Positions 20,495 through 31,498 of a DNA stretch of 32,130 bases are shown piece after piece. Numbering within the stretch: position 1 is the first letter of the stretch; each line of letters opens with the position of its first letter. Below the pieces are notes generated by a model. The model searched no databases and was not told the origin of the DNA. It saw only the letters and a program-made list of their open reading frames with translations. A program made the position numbers and the translations under genes. The stretch is from Buchnera aphidicola (Melaphis rhois) (GTDB lineage: Bacteria; Pseudomonadota; Gammaproteobacteria; Enterobacterales; Enterobacteriaceae): positions 506,994 through 539,123 of the forward strand of contig NZ_CP033004.1 of NCBI RefSeq assembly GCF_005080745.1, read 5' to 3'.

Positions 20495-21196
20495 CTACTT
20501 TTTGTACTTTCTTGTATGTTTTTTAAATTTAGAAAGAGATTTTTCTAATTTTGGGACAGATGTAATACCACCTAAAATTTCACCTTTAAATATCCATACT
20601 TTTACACCAATTACACCATAAGTAGTATATGCTTCAGACAAGCTATAATCTATATCAGCTCTCAACGTATGCAAAGGTACTCGACCTTCTCGATACCATT
20701 CTCTCCTTGCTATTTCTACACCTCCTAAACGTCCACTAACTTCTACCTTAATACCTTTAGCTCCTTGTCTCATTGCATTTTGTACAGAACGTTTCATAGC
20801 ACGTCTGAACATGACTCTACGTTCCAACTGAGAAGTAATGTTATCAGCTACTAACTTCGCATCTAACTCTGGTTTACGAATTTCAGAAATATTTATCTGA
20901 ACAGGAACTCCAGTAATATTAGTTACTGCTAATCGCAATTTTTCTACATCCTCACCTTTCTTACCTATAACTATTCCAGGACGTGAACTATATATTGTTA
21001 TTCGAATACTCTTTGAAGGACGTTCAATAACAATACGAGAAACCGATGCTTTAAATAGCTCTTTTTTTAAAAATTTACGAACTCTAAAATCACTATCCAA
21101 CATTTCTGCAAAATTTTTAGTATTAGAAAACCATATTGAATTCCAATGTTTAATTATACCTAACCGCATACCATTAGGATGTACTTTTTGACCCAT
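20495..21196 (-). CDS. rpsC: 30S ribosomal protein S3
   Basis: S3 forms part of the mRNA entry channel and its helicase. The 233 residues equal the E. coli length. The KH type 2 domain has the loop [14 protein letters not shown] (about 75-88), and the C-terminal domain has [24 protein letters not shown] start 15 bases after rplV. Confidence 0.99.
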   Translation of the reverse strand: MGQKVHPNGMRLGIIKHWNSIWFSNTKNFAEMLDSDFRVRKFLKKELFKASVSRIVIERPSKSIRITIYSSRPGIVIGKKGEDVEKLRLAVTNITGVPVQINISEIRKPELDAKLVADNITSQLERRVMFRRAMKRSVQNAMRQGAKGIKVEVSGRLGGVEIARREWYREGRVPLHTLRADIDYSLSEAYTTYGVIGVKVWIFKGEILGGITSVPKLEKSLSKFKKHTRKYKK

Positions 21197-21211
21197 TTAC
21201 TAATTCTCCAA

Positions 21212-21550
21212 CTATTTCATATTATCAGAAACAACTATAGTAATATGACTAGTGCGCTTCAAAATACGGTCTGAACGACCTTTGGCACGTGGCATCATTC
21301 TTTTCATAGTTGGACCTTCGTCAATAAAAATTTTTGTTATAGTCAAATCATGTGCATCAATTCCATTATTATGCTCAGCATTAGCAATAGCTGATTGTAA
21401 GACTTTCTTAAGTAATACTGAAGCTTTTTTATTACTATAAGTTAGAATACTTAAAGCGTATGGTGCTTTATGACCTCGAATTAAATTAGCTACTAATCGT
21501 ATTTTTTGAGCAGAAGACCGAGCTTGACGATGCTTAGCAATAGTTTCCAT
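21212..21550 (-). CDS. rplV: 50S ribosomal protein L22
   Basis: L22 lines the exit tunnel with a long beta hairpin, seen here as [20 protein letters not shown] (about 79-98), where macrolide-resistance changes occur in other bacteria; nothing unusual is seen. The 112 residues compare with 110 in E. coli. ATG start 14 bases after rpsS. Confidence 0.99.
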   Translation of the reverse strand: METIAKHRQARSSAQKIRLVANLIRGHKAPYALSILTYSNKKASVLLKKVLQSAIANAEHNNGIDAHDLTITKIFIDEGPTMKRMMPRAKGRSDRILKRTSHITIVVSDNMK

Positions 21551-21564
21551 ATTAAATATTTCCT

Positions 21565-21843
21565 CTAACGTTTCTTAATCTTTTTGTCAGCAACATGACC
21601 TCGATACATACGAGTTATAGAAAACTCACCCAACTTATGCCCTACCATATCTTCAGTAATAAATATCGGAATATGTTGACGTCCATTATGTACTGCTATT
21701 GTTAAACCAATCATATTTGGGAAAATAGTCGAACGACGAGACCAAGTTCGTATCGGTTTTTTATCGCGATTTTTAACAGCTTTATCAACTTTTTTAAACA
21801 ATGAAATATCAATAAAAGGCCCTTTCTTAAGAGAACGCGGCAC
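21565..21843 (-). CDS. rpsS: 30S ribosomal protein S19, GTG start
   Basis: S19 pairs with S13 in the 30S head. The 92 residues equal the E. coli length, with [30 protein letters not shown] and [14 protein letters not shown]. The start codon is GTG, where E. coli has ATG. 17 bases after rplB. Confidence 0.98.
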   Translation of the reverse strand: MPRSLKKGPFIDISLFKKVDKAVKNRDKKPIRTWSRRSTIFPNMIGLTIAVHNGRQHIPIFITEDMVGHKLGEFSITRMYRGHVADKKIKKR

Positions 21844-21860
21844 TGTATTTACTCCTTAAA

Positions 21861-22682
21861 CTATTTATTACGATTTTTTATAATAAATCGATCAGTTCGT
21901 TTATTTCTTCTAGTTTTTTTACCTTTAGTTTGTAATCCCCATGGACTAACTGGATGCTTTCCAAAATTTCTACCTTCACCACCTCCATGAGGATGATCTA
22001 CCGGATTCATTGCAGTTCCTCTAACAGTAGGACGTACCCCAAGCCAACGAGAAGCACCAGCTTTACCTAATACTCTTAACATATGCTCCTCATTTCCAAC
22101 CTCACCAATAGTTGCTCTGCATTTCGATTCTAATTTTCTTATTTCTCCAGAACGTAATCTTAATGTGACATATTTATCTTCTTTAGAAATTAATTGAACA
22201 CTTGAACCTGCTGATCTAGCTATTTGCGCACCTTTTCCAGGTCTCATTTCTATATTATGAATGATTGTTCCAACAGGAATATTTTGTAACGGCAACGTAT
22301 TACCTACTTTAATATCAGATAATACACCTGACATAATTTTAGAACCAACGTGTAAACCTTTAGGTGCTAAAATATATTTCCGTTCTCCATCATTATATAA
22401 AATTAAAGCAAGATTCGAAGATCGGTTTGGATCATATTCTAGTCGTTCAACAGTAGCAGGAATATTGTCTTTATTTCTTTTAAAATCAATAATTCTATAA
22501 GATCTTTTATGTCCTCCTCCTATGTGGCGAGTTGTAATATGTCCATGATGATTTCGACCTCCACTCTTTTTTTTCTTTCTTAAAAGAGGAGAAAAAGGCT
22601 TACCTTTATGTAAATCAGAATTGACTAATTTAACAACATGACGGCGACCAGGAGATGTTGGTTTACATTTAATAATGGTCAT
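21861..22682 (-). CDS. rplB: 50S ribosomal protein L2
   Basis: L2 binds 23S near the peptidyl-transferase centre and is needed for subunit joining. The 273 residues equal the E. coli length. The conserved C-terminal segment [20 protein letters not shown] contains the His implicated near the active centre. [18 protein letters not shown] is also intact. ATG start; ribosome site GGAGG a few bases upstream is one of the strongest here. Confidence 0.99.
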   Translation of the reverse strand: MTIIKCKPTSPGRRHVVKLVNSDLHKGKPFSPLLRKKKKSGGRNHHGHITTRHIGGGHKRSYRIIDFKRNKDNIPATVERLEYDPNRSSNLALILYNDGERKYILAPKGLHVGSKIMSGVLSDIKVGNTLPLQNIPVGTIIHNIEMRPGKGAQIARSAGSSVQLISKEDKYVTLRLRSGEIRKLESKCRATIGEVGNEEHMLRVLGKAGASRWLGVRPTVRGTAMNPVDHPHGGGEGRNFGKHPVSPWGLQTKGKKTRRNKRTDRFIIKNRNK

Positions 22683-22709
22683 ATATTATTTCCTCCTTTA
22701 TGTATTACT

Positions 22710-23012
22710 TTACTCTATATGTCCAATAAAATTAATATTTTGCCCTTTCTTTAAAGTAATATATGCTTTTTTCCAATTACTCAAAGAACCCGTACGGCCG
22801 TTTTTACGTTTTTTTTTACCCTGAACAATCAATGTATTAATACGATGCACCTGTATTTTAAACATCTGTTTTAAAGTTTGCTTAATTTCATGTTTAGTAA
22901 TATGAATAGGAACTTGTACTACTACAGTATTAAATTTTTCCGAAGAGATAGAAGACTTCTCAGAAATATGAGGTGAGAGAAATACTCTTAAACATTGCTG
23001 AACACTAATCAT
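22710..23012 (-). CDS. rplW: 50S ribosomal protein L23
   Basis: L23 at the tunnel exit docks trigger factor and SRP; the Glu18 contact in SPHISEKSS is kept. The 100 residues equal the E. coli length. A run of nine A in the KKKRKNGR segment stays in frame. The ATG overlaps the rplD TGA by four bases (ATGA), implying coupled translation. Its neighbour on the ribosome, L29, is the frameshifted rpmC. Confidence 0.98.
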   Translation of the reverse strand: MISVQQCLRVFLSPHISEKSSISSEKFNTVVVQVPIHITKHEIKQTLKQMFKIQVHRINTLIVQGKKKRKNGRTGSLSNWKKAYITLKKGQNINFIGHIE

Positions 23013-23614
23013 AACAATAACTTCTCCACTTGTTTAATAGCTTCGGAAGTGATGATAATATTTTTAAACGTAATTAAACTTACTGGATTAATACAATTAG
23101 TACTCTTAATATCTACTTTATATAAATTTCGTGAGGCTAAAAATAAATTTTTATCTTGTACTTTCGTTACAATTAAAACATCAAACACTGGTATAGATTT
23201 TAATTTATCTAATAACAACCTAGTTTTAGGTTCATTTACAAAGAATTTTTCAAAAATAAACAATCGATTCTGACGAATTAATTCAGAAAAAATACTTTTT
23301 AAAGCACCTCGATACATTTTTTTATTGATTTTTTTGTAAAAATCTTTAGGTTTAGCTGCAAAAGTAACACCACCAGATCTCCAAATAGGACTTCTCAAGG
23401 CACCAGATCTTGAACGTCCTGTACCTTTTTGTCTCCAAGGTTTTTTACCTGATCCAGATACTTCTGATCGACTTTTTTGTGATTTAGTTCCTTGTCGAAT
23501 ACCAGATGAATAAGAGACAATAACTTGATGTACCAATGCTTCGTTGAAATTACAATTAAAAATAATATCAGATACATGAATCACACCCTTTTTATCTCTA
23601 AGTGCTAATTCCAC
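23009..23614 (-). CDS. rplD: 50S ribosomal protein L4, GTG start
   Basis: L4 has a globular domain on the 50S surface and a loop into the exit tunnel, seen as [18 protein letters not shown]; in E. coli it also represses the S10 operon. The 201 residues equal the E. coli length. The start is GTG (MELALRD aligned with MELVLKD) and lies inside the last codons of rplC, with a 17-base overlap. Ends with a 4-base overlap with rplW. Confidence 0.98.
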   Translation of the reverse strand: MELALRDKKGVIHVSDIIFNCNFNEALVHQVIVSYSSGIRQGTKSQKSRSEVSGSGKKPWRQKGTGRSRSGALRSPIWRSGGVTFAAKPKDFYKKINKKMYRGALKSIFSELIRQNRLFIFEKFFVNEPKTRLLLDKLKSIPVFDVLIVTKVQDKNLFLASRNLYKVDIKSTNCINPVSLITFKNIIITSEAIKQVEKLLL

Positions 23615-24260
23615 TATATTTTACTCCTTTTGATTTAACTGCTGGTTTAACAATAAGATCACTTCCTTGATAACCTGGAACAGAACCTTTAACTAAAAGT
23701 AAATTTCGGTTCAAATCAACTCTAACTATATCTAAATTTTGTACTGTCACACGATGGTTTCCCAAATGACCAGCCATTTTTTTACCTTTAAAAACTCTTC
23801 CAGGTGTTTGATTTTGTCCAATAGAACCAGGAGCTCGATGAGATAAGGAATTACCATGACTAGCATCTTGAGTACAAAAATGCCATCTCTTAACTGTACC
23901 ACAAAATCCTTTTCCTTTAGATTTTCCAACTACATCAACTTTACTTAAATTTGAAAATAAATTTAAATCTAAGGCTTGTCCTATTTTAAAATTTGATGTA
24001 TTTTTAGTAATACGAAACTCCCATAAACCACGCCCAACTTTTGCTCCAGATCGTAAAAAATGTCCAATTTCTGATTTAATTAATTTATTATTATTTTTAG
24101 TTCCAGTAGTAACTTGAATAGCATTATAACCATCAGTCCCTACATTTTTAATTTGAATAATACGATTTTCCTGTATTTCAATTACAGTTACTGAAATAGA
24201 CACACCATCTTCTGTAAAGATACGCGTCATTCCTATCTTTTTACCGATTAAACCAATCAT
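23598..24260 (-). CDS. rplC: 50S ribosomal protein L3, with C-terminal extension
   Basis: L3 starts 50S assembly. It has 220 residues against 209 in E. coli. The family ends near VKPAVK; here reading goes on for about ten more residues ([11 protein letters not shown]) and overlaps rplD by 17 bases, so the ancestral stop was lost. The Gln in [10 protein letters not shown], methylated by PrmB in E. coli, is kept. ATG start 36 bases after rpsJ. Confidence 0.98.
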   Translation of the reverse strand: MIGLIGKKIGMTRIFTEDGVSISVTVIEIQENRIIQIKNVGTDGYNAIQVTTGTKNNNKLIKSEIGHFLRSGAKVGRGLWEFRITKNTSNFKIGQALDLNLFSNLSKVDVVGKSKGKGFCGTVKRWHFCTQDASHGNSLSHRAPGSIGQNQTPGRVFKGKKMAGHLGNHRVTVQNLDIVRVDLNRNLLLVKGSVPGYQGSDLIVKPAVKSKGVKYSGIST

Positions 24261-24296
24261 GTGTTATTGAATCCCTTTAATCATTTACTTATACAA

Positions 24297-24728
<432 letters not shown>

Positions 24729-24833
24729 TCACTAAAAAAAAATGTTCTAAATTATTGAAATAATATATTTAGTAATTTAAATACATATAAGTTCAAGCAT
24801 AAACAAATTACACAACATTGTTAAAATTTAGTA

Positions 24834-24862
24834 ATCATAGCATGTTATAAATATTATATTCA
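24834..24862 (-). promoter_or_regulatory. Possible S10 operon promoter
   Basis: On the minus strand an extended -10 box, TGCTATGAT (24834-24842), follows a weak -35 TGAATA (24857-24862) by 17 bases. The leader to rpsJ would be about 215 bases, similar in order to the E. coli S10 leader. Only a candidate, because chance matches are frequent in such DNA. Confidence 0.35.
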
Positions 24863-25038
24863 TGTATATTTAATAAATATTGTAAACACTAAATAAAATT
24901 TAAATGATAAAACGTCCATATCATATTATTATAAAGCATGAAGTAAGAAAATTCATTATTTTTTTATCATTTATCTCATAAAGATATATTGTTTATCTCA
25001 AAGTATATAACTTCAATTAAAATTATGTGATATAAAAC

Positions 25039-25080
25039 GAAAAATCAAGAAAAGAGCTAAGTTCTAATTTCTTTTCTTGA
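25039..25080 (-). terminator. Terminator after tuf, end of the str operon
   Basis: An 11-base-pair inverted repeat, TCAAGAAAAGA with its complement, encloses 14 bases and is followed on the minus strand by TTTTTCGTTTT. It begins about 40 bases past the tuf stop. Confidence 0.85.
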
Positions 25081-25121
25081 CTTAATATCTTTAATATATA
25101 TTATATAATAAATTTTATTAT

Positions 25122-26306
25122 CTAATTAATAATTCTAACTACAATTCCAGCACCTACGGTTCTTCCACCTTCTCGAATCGCAAAACGCAATCCATCAGAC
25201 ATTGCAATAGGGTGAATTAACGTAACTACCATTTTTACATTGTCTCCTGGCATAACCATCTCTATTCCTTCTGGAAGTTCAACATAACCTGTTACATCTG
25301 TAGTACGAAAATAAAATTGCGGTCTATAACCTTTAAAAAACGGCGTATGACGCCCTCCTTCTTCTTTAGATAATACATATACCTCAGATTCAAATTTTAT
25401 ATGAGGAGTAATGGTACCTGGCTTTGATAAAACTTGACCTCTTTCAATATCATCGCGTTTAGTCCCTCGCAATAATACTCCAACATTTTCCCCTGCTCGG
25501 CCTTCATCTAATAGCTTTCGAAACATTTCTACGCCAGTACATATAGTCTTAGAAGTAGGTTTAATACCTACTATTTCTACTTCTTCACCTACTTTTATTA
25601 TACCCCTTTCTACACGACCAGTAACTACTGTTCCACGACCTGATATAGAAAAAACATCTTCTATAGGAAGTAAAAATGGTTGATCAATTGATCTTTTCGG
25701 TTCAGGAATATAAGTATCTAAAATATTGGCTAAATCAATAATTTTGCTTTCCCATATACAATCTCCTTCTAATGCTTTTAAAGCAGAACCTCGTATAATC
25801 GGGGTTTTATCACCAGGAAAATCATATTGAGTCAACAAATCACGAACTTCCATCTCTACTAACTCAAGTAGTTCTTCGTCATCTACCATGTCACATTTAT
25901 TTAAAAACACAACAATATAAGGAACTCCAACCTGTCTTCCTAATAAAATATGTTCACGAGTTTGAGGCATAGGACCATCTGTAGCTGCTACTACTAAAAT
26001 TGCACCATCCATTTGAGCAGCTCCAGTAATCATGTTTTTTATATAGTCAGCATGACCAGGACAATCTACATGAGCATAATGTCTTAAAGAAGTATCATAT
26101 TCTACATGAGAGGTATTGATAGTTATTCCTCGTGCTTTTTCTTCAGGAGCATTATCAATCTGGTCAAACGCCCTCGCAGATCCTCCATACTTTTTTGCTA
26201 AAACAGTAGTTATAGCTGCTGTTAGGGTAGTTTTACCATGATCAACATGACCAATAGTTCCAACATTTATATGAGGTTTTAAACGATTAAATTTTTCTTT
26301 AGACAC
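25122..26306 (-). CDS. tuf: Elongation factor Tu, GTG start
   Basis: EF-Tu carries aminoacyl-tRNA to the ribosome with GTP. The 394 residues equal the E. coli length. The P-loop GHVDHGKT is at 19-26, DCPGH at 82-86 and NKCD at 137-140. The start is GTG, as in E. coli tufA. Only this copy is in the window, at the tufA position; a second copy elsewhere cannot be judged. 48 bases after fusA and followed by a terminator. Confidence 0.99.
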   Translation of the reverse strand: MSKEKFNRLKPHINVGTIGHVDHGKTTLTAAITTVLAKKYGGSARAFDQIDNAPEEKARGITINTSHVEYDTSLRHYAHVDCPGHADYIKNMITGAAQMDGAILVVAATDGPMPQTREHILLGRQVGVPYIVVFLNKCDMVDDEELLELVEMEVRDLLTQYDFPGDKTPIIRGSALKALEGDCIWESKIIDLANILDTYIPEPKRSIDQPFLLPIEDVFSISGRGTVVTGRVERGIIKVGEEVEIVGIKPTSKTICTGVEMFRKLLDEGRAGENVGVLLRGTKRDDIERGQVLSKPGTITPHIKFESEVYVLSKEEGGRHTPFFKGYRPQFYFRTTDVTGYVELPEGIEMVMPGDNVKMVVTLIHPIAMSDGLRFAIREGGRTVGAGIVVRIIN

Positions 26307-26354
26307 AACTTTATTTCCCTTTAAAAAAATATTTATAACAATACAAAATTAAAG

Positions 26355-28466
26355 TTATCTATTTTCTCTTTGTTCAATAATAGAATTCGCTATATTTCTT
26401 GGAGCCTCTAAATATTTTAAAAATTCCATTGAATAAGAAGCTCTACCTTGGGTTTGTGAACGTAAATCAGTTGCATAACCAAACATTTCAGAAAGTGGTA
26501 CTTGAGCGGAAATAATTTTTCCCATTAATAAATCTTTCATTCCTTCGATTATTCCTCTTCTTCGGTTTAAATCACCTATTACATCACCCATATATTCTTC
26601 TGGAGTCTCGACTTCAACTTTCATAACCGGTTCTAACAATACTGGTTTTGCATTTTTAAAAGCACTTTTAAATGCTAATGAAGCAGCTAACTTAAACGCA
26701 ATTTCAGAAGAATCAACATCATGATAAGAACCAAAATGTAAACGCACTCCAATATTAACAACAGGGTATCCAGCTAAAGGACCGCTATTTAATTGTTCCT
26801 GAATTCCTTTATCAATAGCAGAAATATATTCTCCCGGAATGACTCCACCCTTAATATCATTTATAAATTTATAATTTTCTCCGTTAGGTTTCAAAGGAAA
26901 TAAGTCAATTACGACGTGCCCATATTGACCTCTTCCACCAGATTGTTTTATATATTTTCCCTCAATATCTTTTACATTATTTTTAATAGTTTCACGATAA
27001 GCCACTTGAGGCTTTCCTATGTTGGCACTAACACTAAACTCCCTTTTCATTCTTTCAATAATAATTTCTAAATGTAATTCTCCCATTCCCGATATAATTG
27101 TTTGATTAGATTCTCGATCTGTACATACTCGAAAAGAAGGATCTTCTTTTGCTAATCTACTTAGAGCAATACCCATCTTTTCCTGATCTGCTTTAGTTTT
27201 TGGTTCAATAGCTATAGAAATAACTGGATCAGGAAAATCCATTTTTTCCAGTATAACCAAATGATTTGGATCACATAAAGTATCACCTGTCGTTACATTT
27301 TTTAAACCAATAGCTGCAGCTATATCTCCCGCTCTTACTTCTTTTATTTCTTCTCTTTTATTTGCATGCATTTGCACAATACGTCCAAAACGTTCTTTTC
27401 TCTGCTTAACAGAATTAAATACTGTATCGCCAGAACTAACTACACCTGAATACACTCTAAAAAAAGTTAAATTGCCAACAAATGGATCTGTAGCAACTTT
27501 GAATGCCAATGCAGAAAAAGGCTCTTGATCATTCGCATTGCAAGAGATTGAAGTACTTTTTGTATTTTGTGACATTCCTCTAATAGATTTAATATCATTA
27601 GGGGAAGGTAAAAAATCAATTATCGCATCTAATAAAGCTTGAACACCTTTATTTTTAAAAGCAGATCCACAAGTAACAGGAATAATTTCATTATTTAAAG
27701 CTCGTTCACGTAATGCAACTTTTATTTCTTTTTCAGATATTGTTTCACCTGTTAAATACTTTTCCATCAACACTTCATCATTTTCCACTGCAGCTTCAAT
27801 AAGATTTTGATGCCATTTAATAGATAACTTCTTCAAATTAGAAGGAATATCTCCATAAGTAAACGTAATTCCTTGATCTACGTTATTCCAATGAACTGCT
27901 TTCATTTTTATTAAATCAACTACCCCAATAAAACTATCTTCTGATCCAATAGCTAATTGGATAGGAACAGGATTAGCACCTAGTTTAATTTTAATTTGTT
28001 TAATTACATTAAAAAAATTCGCACCTATACGATCCATTTTATTTATAAAAGCAATTCTTGGAACATTATATTTATTTGCTTGTCTCCATACTGTTTCCGA
28101 CTGAGGCTGAACTCCACCGACAGCACAATATACCATAACGACGCCGTCTAATATTCTCATAGATCTTTCTACTTCTATAGTAAAGTCTACATGTCCAGGA
28201 GTATCAATAATATTAATTCTATGAGGTAAAAATTGTTTAGCCATACCTGACCAAAAAGTAGTAGTTGCTGCAGACGTTATAGTAATCCCCCTTTCTTGTT
28301 CCTGTTCCATCCAATCCATAGTGGCTGCACCGTCGTGTACTTCACCGATCTTATGATTAATGCCTGTATAAAATAAAATACGTTCAGTAGTAGTTGTTTT
28401 TCCAGCATCTATATGAGCACTAATTCCTATATTTCGGTACTGTATTATTGGTGTCGTACGTCCCAT
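26355..28466 (-). CDS. fusA: Elongation factor G
   Basis: EF-G drives translocation and, with RRF, ribosome recycling. The 703 residues compare with 704 in E. coli. GTPase motifs are AHIDAGKT (17-24), DTPGH (88-92) and NKMD (142-145). Domain IV has the conserved [11 protein letters not shown], and the C-terminal domain has [18 protein letters not shown] start; 96 bases after rpsG. Confidence 0.99.
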   Translation of the reverse strand: MGRTTPIIQYRNIGISAHIDAGKTTTTERILFYTGINHKIGEVHDGAATMDWMEQEQERGITITSAATTTFWSGMAKQFLPHRINIIDTPGHVDFTIEVERSMRILDGVVMVYCAVGGVQPQSETVWRQANKYNVPRIAFINKMDRIGANFFNVIKQIKIKLGANPVPIQLAIGSEDSFIGVVDLIKMKAVHWNNVDQGITFTYGDIPSNLKKLSIKWHQNLIEAAVENDEVLMEKYLTGETISEKEIKVALRERALNNEIIPVTCGSAFKNKGVQALLDAIIDFLPSPNDIKSIRGMSQNTKSTSISCNANDQEPFSALAFKVATDPFVGNLTFFRVYSGVVSSGDTVFNSVKQRKERFGRIVQMHANKREEIKEVRAGDIAAAIGLKNVTTGDTLCDPNHLVILEKMDFPDPVISIAIEPKTKADQEKMGIALSRLAKEDPSFRVCTDRESNQTIISGMGELHLEIIIERMKREFSVSANIGKPQVAYRETIKNNVKDIEGKYIKQSGGRGQYGHVVIDLFPLKPNGENYKFINDIKGGVIPGEYISAIDKGIQEQLNSGPLAGYPVVNIGVRLHFGSYHDVDSSEIAFKLAASLAFKSAFKNAKPVLLEPVMKVEVETPEEYMGDVIGDLNRRRGIIEGMKDLLMGKIISAQVPLSEMFGYATDLRSQTQGRASYSMEFLKYLEAPRNIANSIIEQRENR

Positions 28467-28562
28467 TATATTCCTCTAATTTTAAATTTTTATATAGTAA
28501 ATCTTTATATACAAATAAAAAATTAATTATAAGTTAATTAATATTTACACATATTTTATTAA

Positions 28563-29033
28563 TTACCAACGATAATGTGCAAAAGCTTTATTAGCTTCTG
28601 CAATACGATGTACCTCTTCTCGTTTTTTTACAGCAGATCCTTTATTATCTACTGCATCTAATAATTCATTTGCTAATCTCAAAGACATAGACTGATCAGT
28701 ACGTTTTCTAGCAGCATCTACAATCCATCTCATAGCTAGCGCATATCTCCGGACAGAGCGAACCTCTACTGGCACTTGATATGTCGAACCACCAACACGA
28801 CGAGACTTTACTTCAACAACAGGACGAACATGTTCTAACGCTAAATCAAATGATTCTAATTCACTTTTCTTAGTATGTTGAGATAAAATTTGTAACGCAT
28901 CGTACACTATTTCTTCTGCAATTGATTTTTTCCCATTAACCATTATTATATTAATGAACTTGGCAATAATTTCAGAAGAAAATTTAGGATCTGATAAAAT
29001 TTTTCGATGCCTAACAACACGACGCCTTGGCAT
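28563..29033 (-). CDS. rpsG: 30S ribosomal protein S7
   Basis: S7 starts assembly of the 30S head and, in E. coli, represses the str operon by binding the rpsL-rpsG spacer. The ATG at 29033 gives 156 residues, ending HYRW, the length of the short E. coli B form rather than the extended K-12 form. The longer frame would begin with TTG at 29048; its GGAG serves as ribosome site. The rpsL-rpsG gap is 91 bases, close to the E. coli value. Confidence 0.98.
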   Translation of the reverse strand: MPRRRVVRHRKILSDPKFSSEIIAKFINIIMVNGKKSIAEEIVYDALQILSQHTKKSELESFDLALEHVRPVVEVKSRRVGGSTYQVPVEVRSVRRYALAMRWIVDAARKRTDQSMSLRLANELLDAVDNKGSAVKKREEVHRIAEANKAFAHYRW

Positions 29034-29124
29034 AATAACACACTCCAATCAATTCTTATTTAAAATTAACTCTTGTTTATTGTTCAAAATTTCTATATAA
29101 CTAATTTATTATACACAAATACTA

Positions 29125-29532
<408 letters not shown>

Positions 29533-29533
29533 A

Positions 29534-29562
29534 TTTATATTAATTAATACGTACAAATACAA
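29534..29562 (-). promoter_or_regulatory. Probable str operon promoter
   Basis: On the minus strand TTGTAT (29557-29562), 17 bases and TATAAA (29534-29539) lie in the 109-base gap between tusB and rpsL. The predicted start is near 29527, about 28 bases before the rpsL ATG. Both hexamers and their spacing equal those before rplN. Confidence 0.55.
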
Positions 29563-29608
29563 AAATAATTGTGATTAAAATAATACGATTTTGTTTATAA
29601 CATTTGTT

Positions 29609-29896
29609 TTACCAAGACATTTGCTTTTTATGTTTCTTAGTTAAATAAACAAATTGTACATAATCAATGACATTCACTTTATAAGAAATTATTTTTTGAA
29701 TGCCACGAGCATAAACATCTTGTTTTATAGCATATAATACTATTGGAATAGACAATAATTTTTTAAGAAATATATTGTCATTCACTGAAAGTATTACACT
29801 ATCTTGTAATACAACTACGTCATCATTAGATCTTAACAGATCTATTAATAGTATCATATTAATTTCGAAAGGAGAACGCATTAAAATATGTAACAT
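29609..29896 (-). CDS. tusB: TusB, sulfur relay protein
   Basis: TusB is part of the TusBCD hexamer that passes persulfide sulfur from TusA to TusE and on to MnmA for 2-thiouridine at the wobble base of tRNA-Glu, -Gln and -Lys. The 95 residues equal the E. coli length, starting MLHILMRSPFE and ending in the conserved tryptophan (QMSW). It diverges more than the ribosomal genes but aligns throughout. One substrate tRNA, tRNA-Glu(UUC), is encoded at 7056-7128. 13 bases after tusC. Confidence 0.94.
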   Translation of the reverse strand: MLHILMRSPFEINMILLIDLLRSNDDVVVLQDSVILSVNDNIFLKKLLSIPIVLYAIKQDVYARGIQKIISYKVNVIDYVQFVYLTKKHKKQMSW

Positions 29897-29909
29897 ATTT
29901 TATTATTCC

Positions 29910-30269
29910 TTAAAAACTAATAATTACATCATGTTTTTCTAACTTTTCGCGTATACATTTTCTGCTTATGATAGAAACATTTAAACAAAAATTACACTTA
30001 TCAAACAAACCCCGTTCAACTAATGAATCTTTGCAATAATATAAATTATTAATTTCAAAAAAGGGTAATACTCCAAATGAAGACACATAATTATGAGATA
30101 AAATACATTCTGGATTCTGATTTTTCATTAACTGAAACACACCATCTCCAATAAAAAAAATAGAAATGTTTTGATTAACCATAGAAATAGACAATACAGC
30201 ATCTAATCCTTCACGACTTAAACTAACACCATAAGGTACACGATAAAAAATAAAAGCAATATTTTTCAT
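29910..30269 (-). CDS. tusC: TusC, sulfur relay protein
   Basis: TusC is a structural partner of TusD and TusB in the TusBCD complex. The ATG at 30269 gives 119 residues, exactly the E. coli length, with MKNIAFIF matching MKRIAFVF; a GTG four codons earlier overlaps the tusD stop and is less likely. FIGDGVFQLMKNQNPE and the C-terminal KHDVIISF match the family. Confidence 0.94.
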   Translation of the reverse strand: MKNIAFIFYRVPYGVSLSREGLDAVLSISMVNQNISIFFIGDGVFQLMKNQNPECILSHNYVSSFGVLPFFEINNLYYCKDSLVERGLFDKCNFCLNVSIISRKCIREKLEKHDVIISF

Positions 30270-30280
30270 TAAATTAATCA

Positions 30281-30670
30281 CTAAAACTGTATAATACGGT
30301 CACTTTTTTCTATATATTTTGCTAATTCACTCAAACCAGTAAAACAAAAAAAAGAGTTTATAGCATCATGTTTTTTTAAAACTTCGTCATCATTATTTGT
30401 GTTATTAACAATTCCTCTTCTAGATGCTGCACTAATACATACATTTAATTTGACAGAACATACATGATATAAATCTATCCATTTTTCTACTAAATTATAT
30501 TCACGAGAAGGAAAAGAAACTAATTTTTTAGCATTTAATACTCCATCACAATGAAAAAAAATACTTAATAATTTATTTTTAGTAATTATAATTGCCCTAG
30601 AAAATAAAAGAGCAGTAGAAGCATTTTGAGTACCATAAGGAGGGCCGGTTACTAACAACGTATAATACAT
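30281..30670 (-). CDS. tusD: TusD, sulfur-carrying subunit of TusBCD
   Basis: TusD carries the active-site persulfide. The 129 residues compare with 128 in E. coli. The catalytic Cys78 lies in LNVCISAASRRGI at the same residue number as in E. coli. VTGPPYGTQNASTALLF at the N-terminus and the C-terminal SDRIIQF match. First of the three tus genes; it lies 66 bases after fkpA with no clear terminator between, so co-transcription from fkpA is possible. Confidence 0.95.
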   Translation of the reverse strand: MYYTLLVTGPPYGTQNASTALLFSRAIIITKNKLLSIFFHCDGVLNAKKLVSFPSREYNLVEKWIDLYHVCSVKLNVCISAASRRGIVNNTNNDDEVLKKHDAINSFFCFTGLSELAKYIEKSDRIIQF

Positions 30671-30736
30671 TTTATTACTCTATTTTATTCTTTAATAATT
30701 ATAATATTACTCTATATATAGAATATTACATTTTCA

Positions 30737-31498
30737 TTATACATTAGATTTGATGTCAATCAATTCTATATCAAATATCAAAGTAGAATTACATGGTATA
30801 CCAGGTGTCTTTTTTTCCCCATATGCTAATGATGGTGGGACAATCAATTTAATTTTTCCTCCTTTTTTTATATATTTCAACCCTTCTTGCCATCCCAATA
30901 TCACACTATTTACAGGAAATGATAATGGTTTTCCACTCTTATAAGAATTATCGAATTCATGACCATTAATAAATGATCCAACATAATGTACAGTAACAAT
31001 ATCATCTTTATGTATATTCGATCCAATACCCTTTCTTTCTATAAAAAACACTAAACCTGATCGGGAATGTTGAACATTTTTTTTTGTTAACATTTTTTTA
31101 ATATATTTCTCCCCTAGAATAGCGTTTACTTTTGCTTCCTTAATTGTTATTTCCTTTTCTAATGTTAACAATCTTTGCTCTAATCGATTGAGTATTTGAG
31201 AAATTTCACTATCCGATAATTTAGATTCAAAAAAAATTGAATCTCTAATTCCTGACAACAACACATTCTTATTTAAATATACCCCTAATTTATTTTGGTC
31301 TGAAAAAAAATTATTTATATAATGTCCTAAAGATACACCCAATGCATAAGACGATCTATTACTATCACTTTTAAAATCTTTGTTATTAAAAGTATGTACC
31401 TTAAATGAATTAACTTCAAAACCCATCACTTCAGAGTAAACTGTAAAAATAAAAAAAGAAACAGCTATTATCATTCCTTTAAGTAAAAATGAGAACAT
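30737..31498 (-). CDS. fkpA: FkpA, FKBP-type peptidyl-prolyl isomerase of the envelope
   Basis: FkpA is a periplasmic proline isomerase and chaperone. The 253 residues (E. coli 270) have an N-terminal hydrophobic signal-like segment (about 5-22, no clear signal peptidase site), a helical dimerisation domain with RSSYALGVSLGHYI and a C-terminal FKBP domain (about 157-250) with VHYVGSFINGHEFDNSYKSG and GGKIKLIVPPSLAYGEK. The Lys/Ala-rich tail of E. coli FkpA is missing. GGGGAG lies close to the ATG, one of the best ribosome sites in the window. Neighbourhood with the tus genes and str operon is ancestral. Confidence 0.95.
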   Translation of the reverse strand: MFSFLLKGMIIAVSFFIFTVYSEVMGFEVNSFKVHTFNNKDFKSDSNRSSYALGVSLGHYINNFFSDQNKLGVYLNKNVLLSGIRDSIFFESKLSDSEISQILNRLEQRLLTLEKEITIKEAKVNAILGEKYIKKMLTKKNVQHSRSGLVFFIERKGIGSNIHKDDIVTVHYVGSFINGHEFDNSYKSGKPLSFPVNSVILGWQEGLKYIKKGGKIKLIVPPSLAYGEKKTPGIPCNSTLIFDIELIDIKSNV

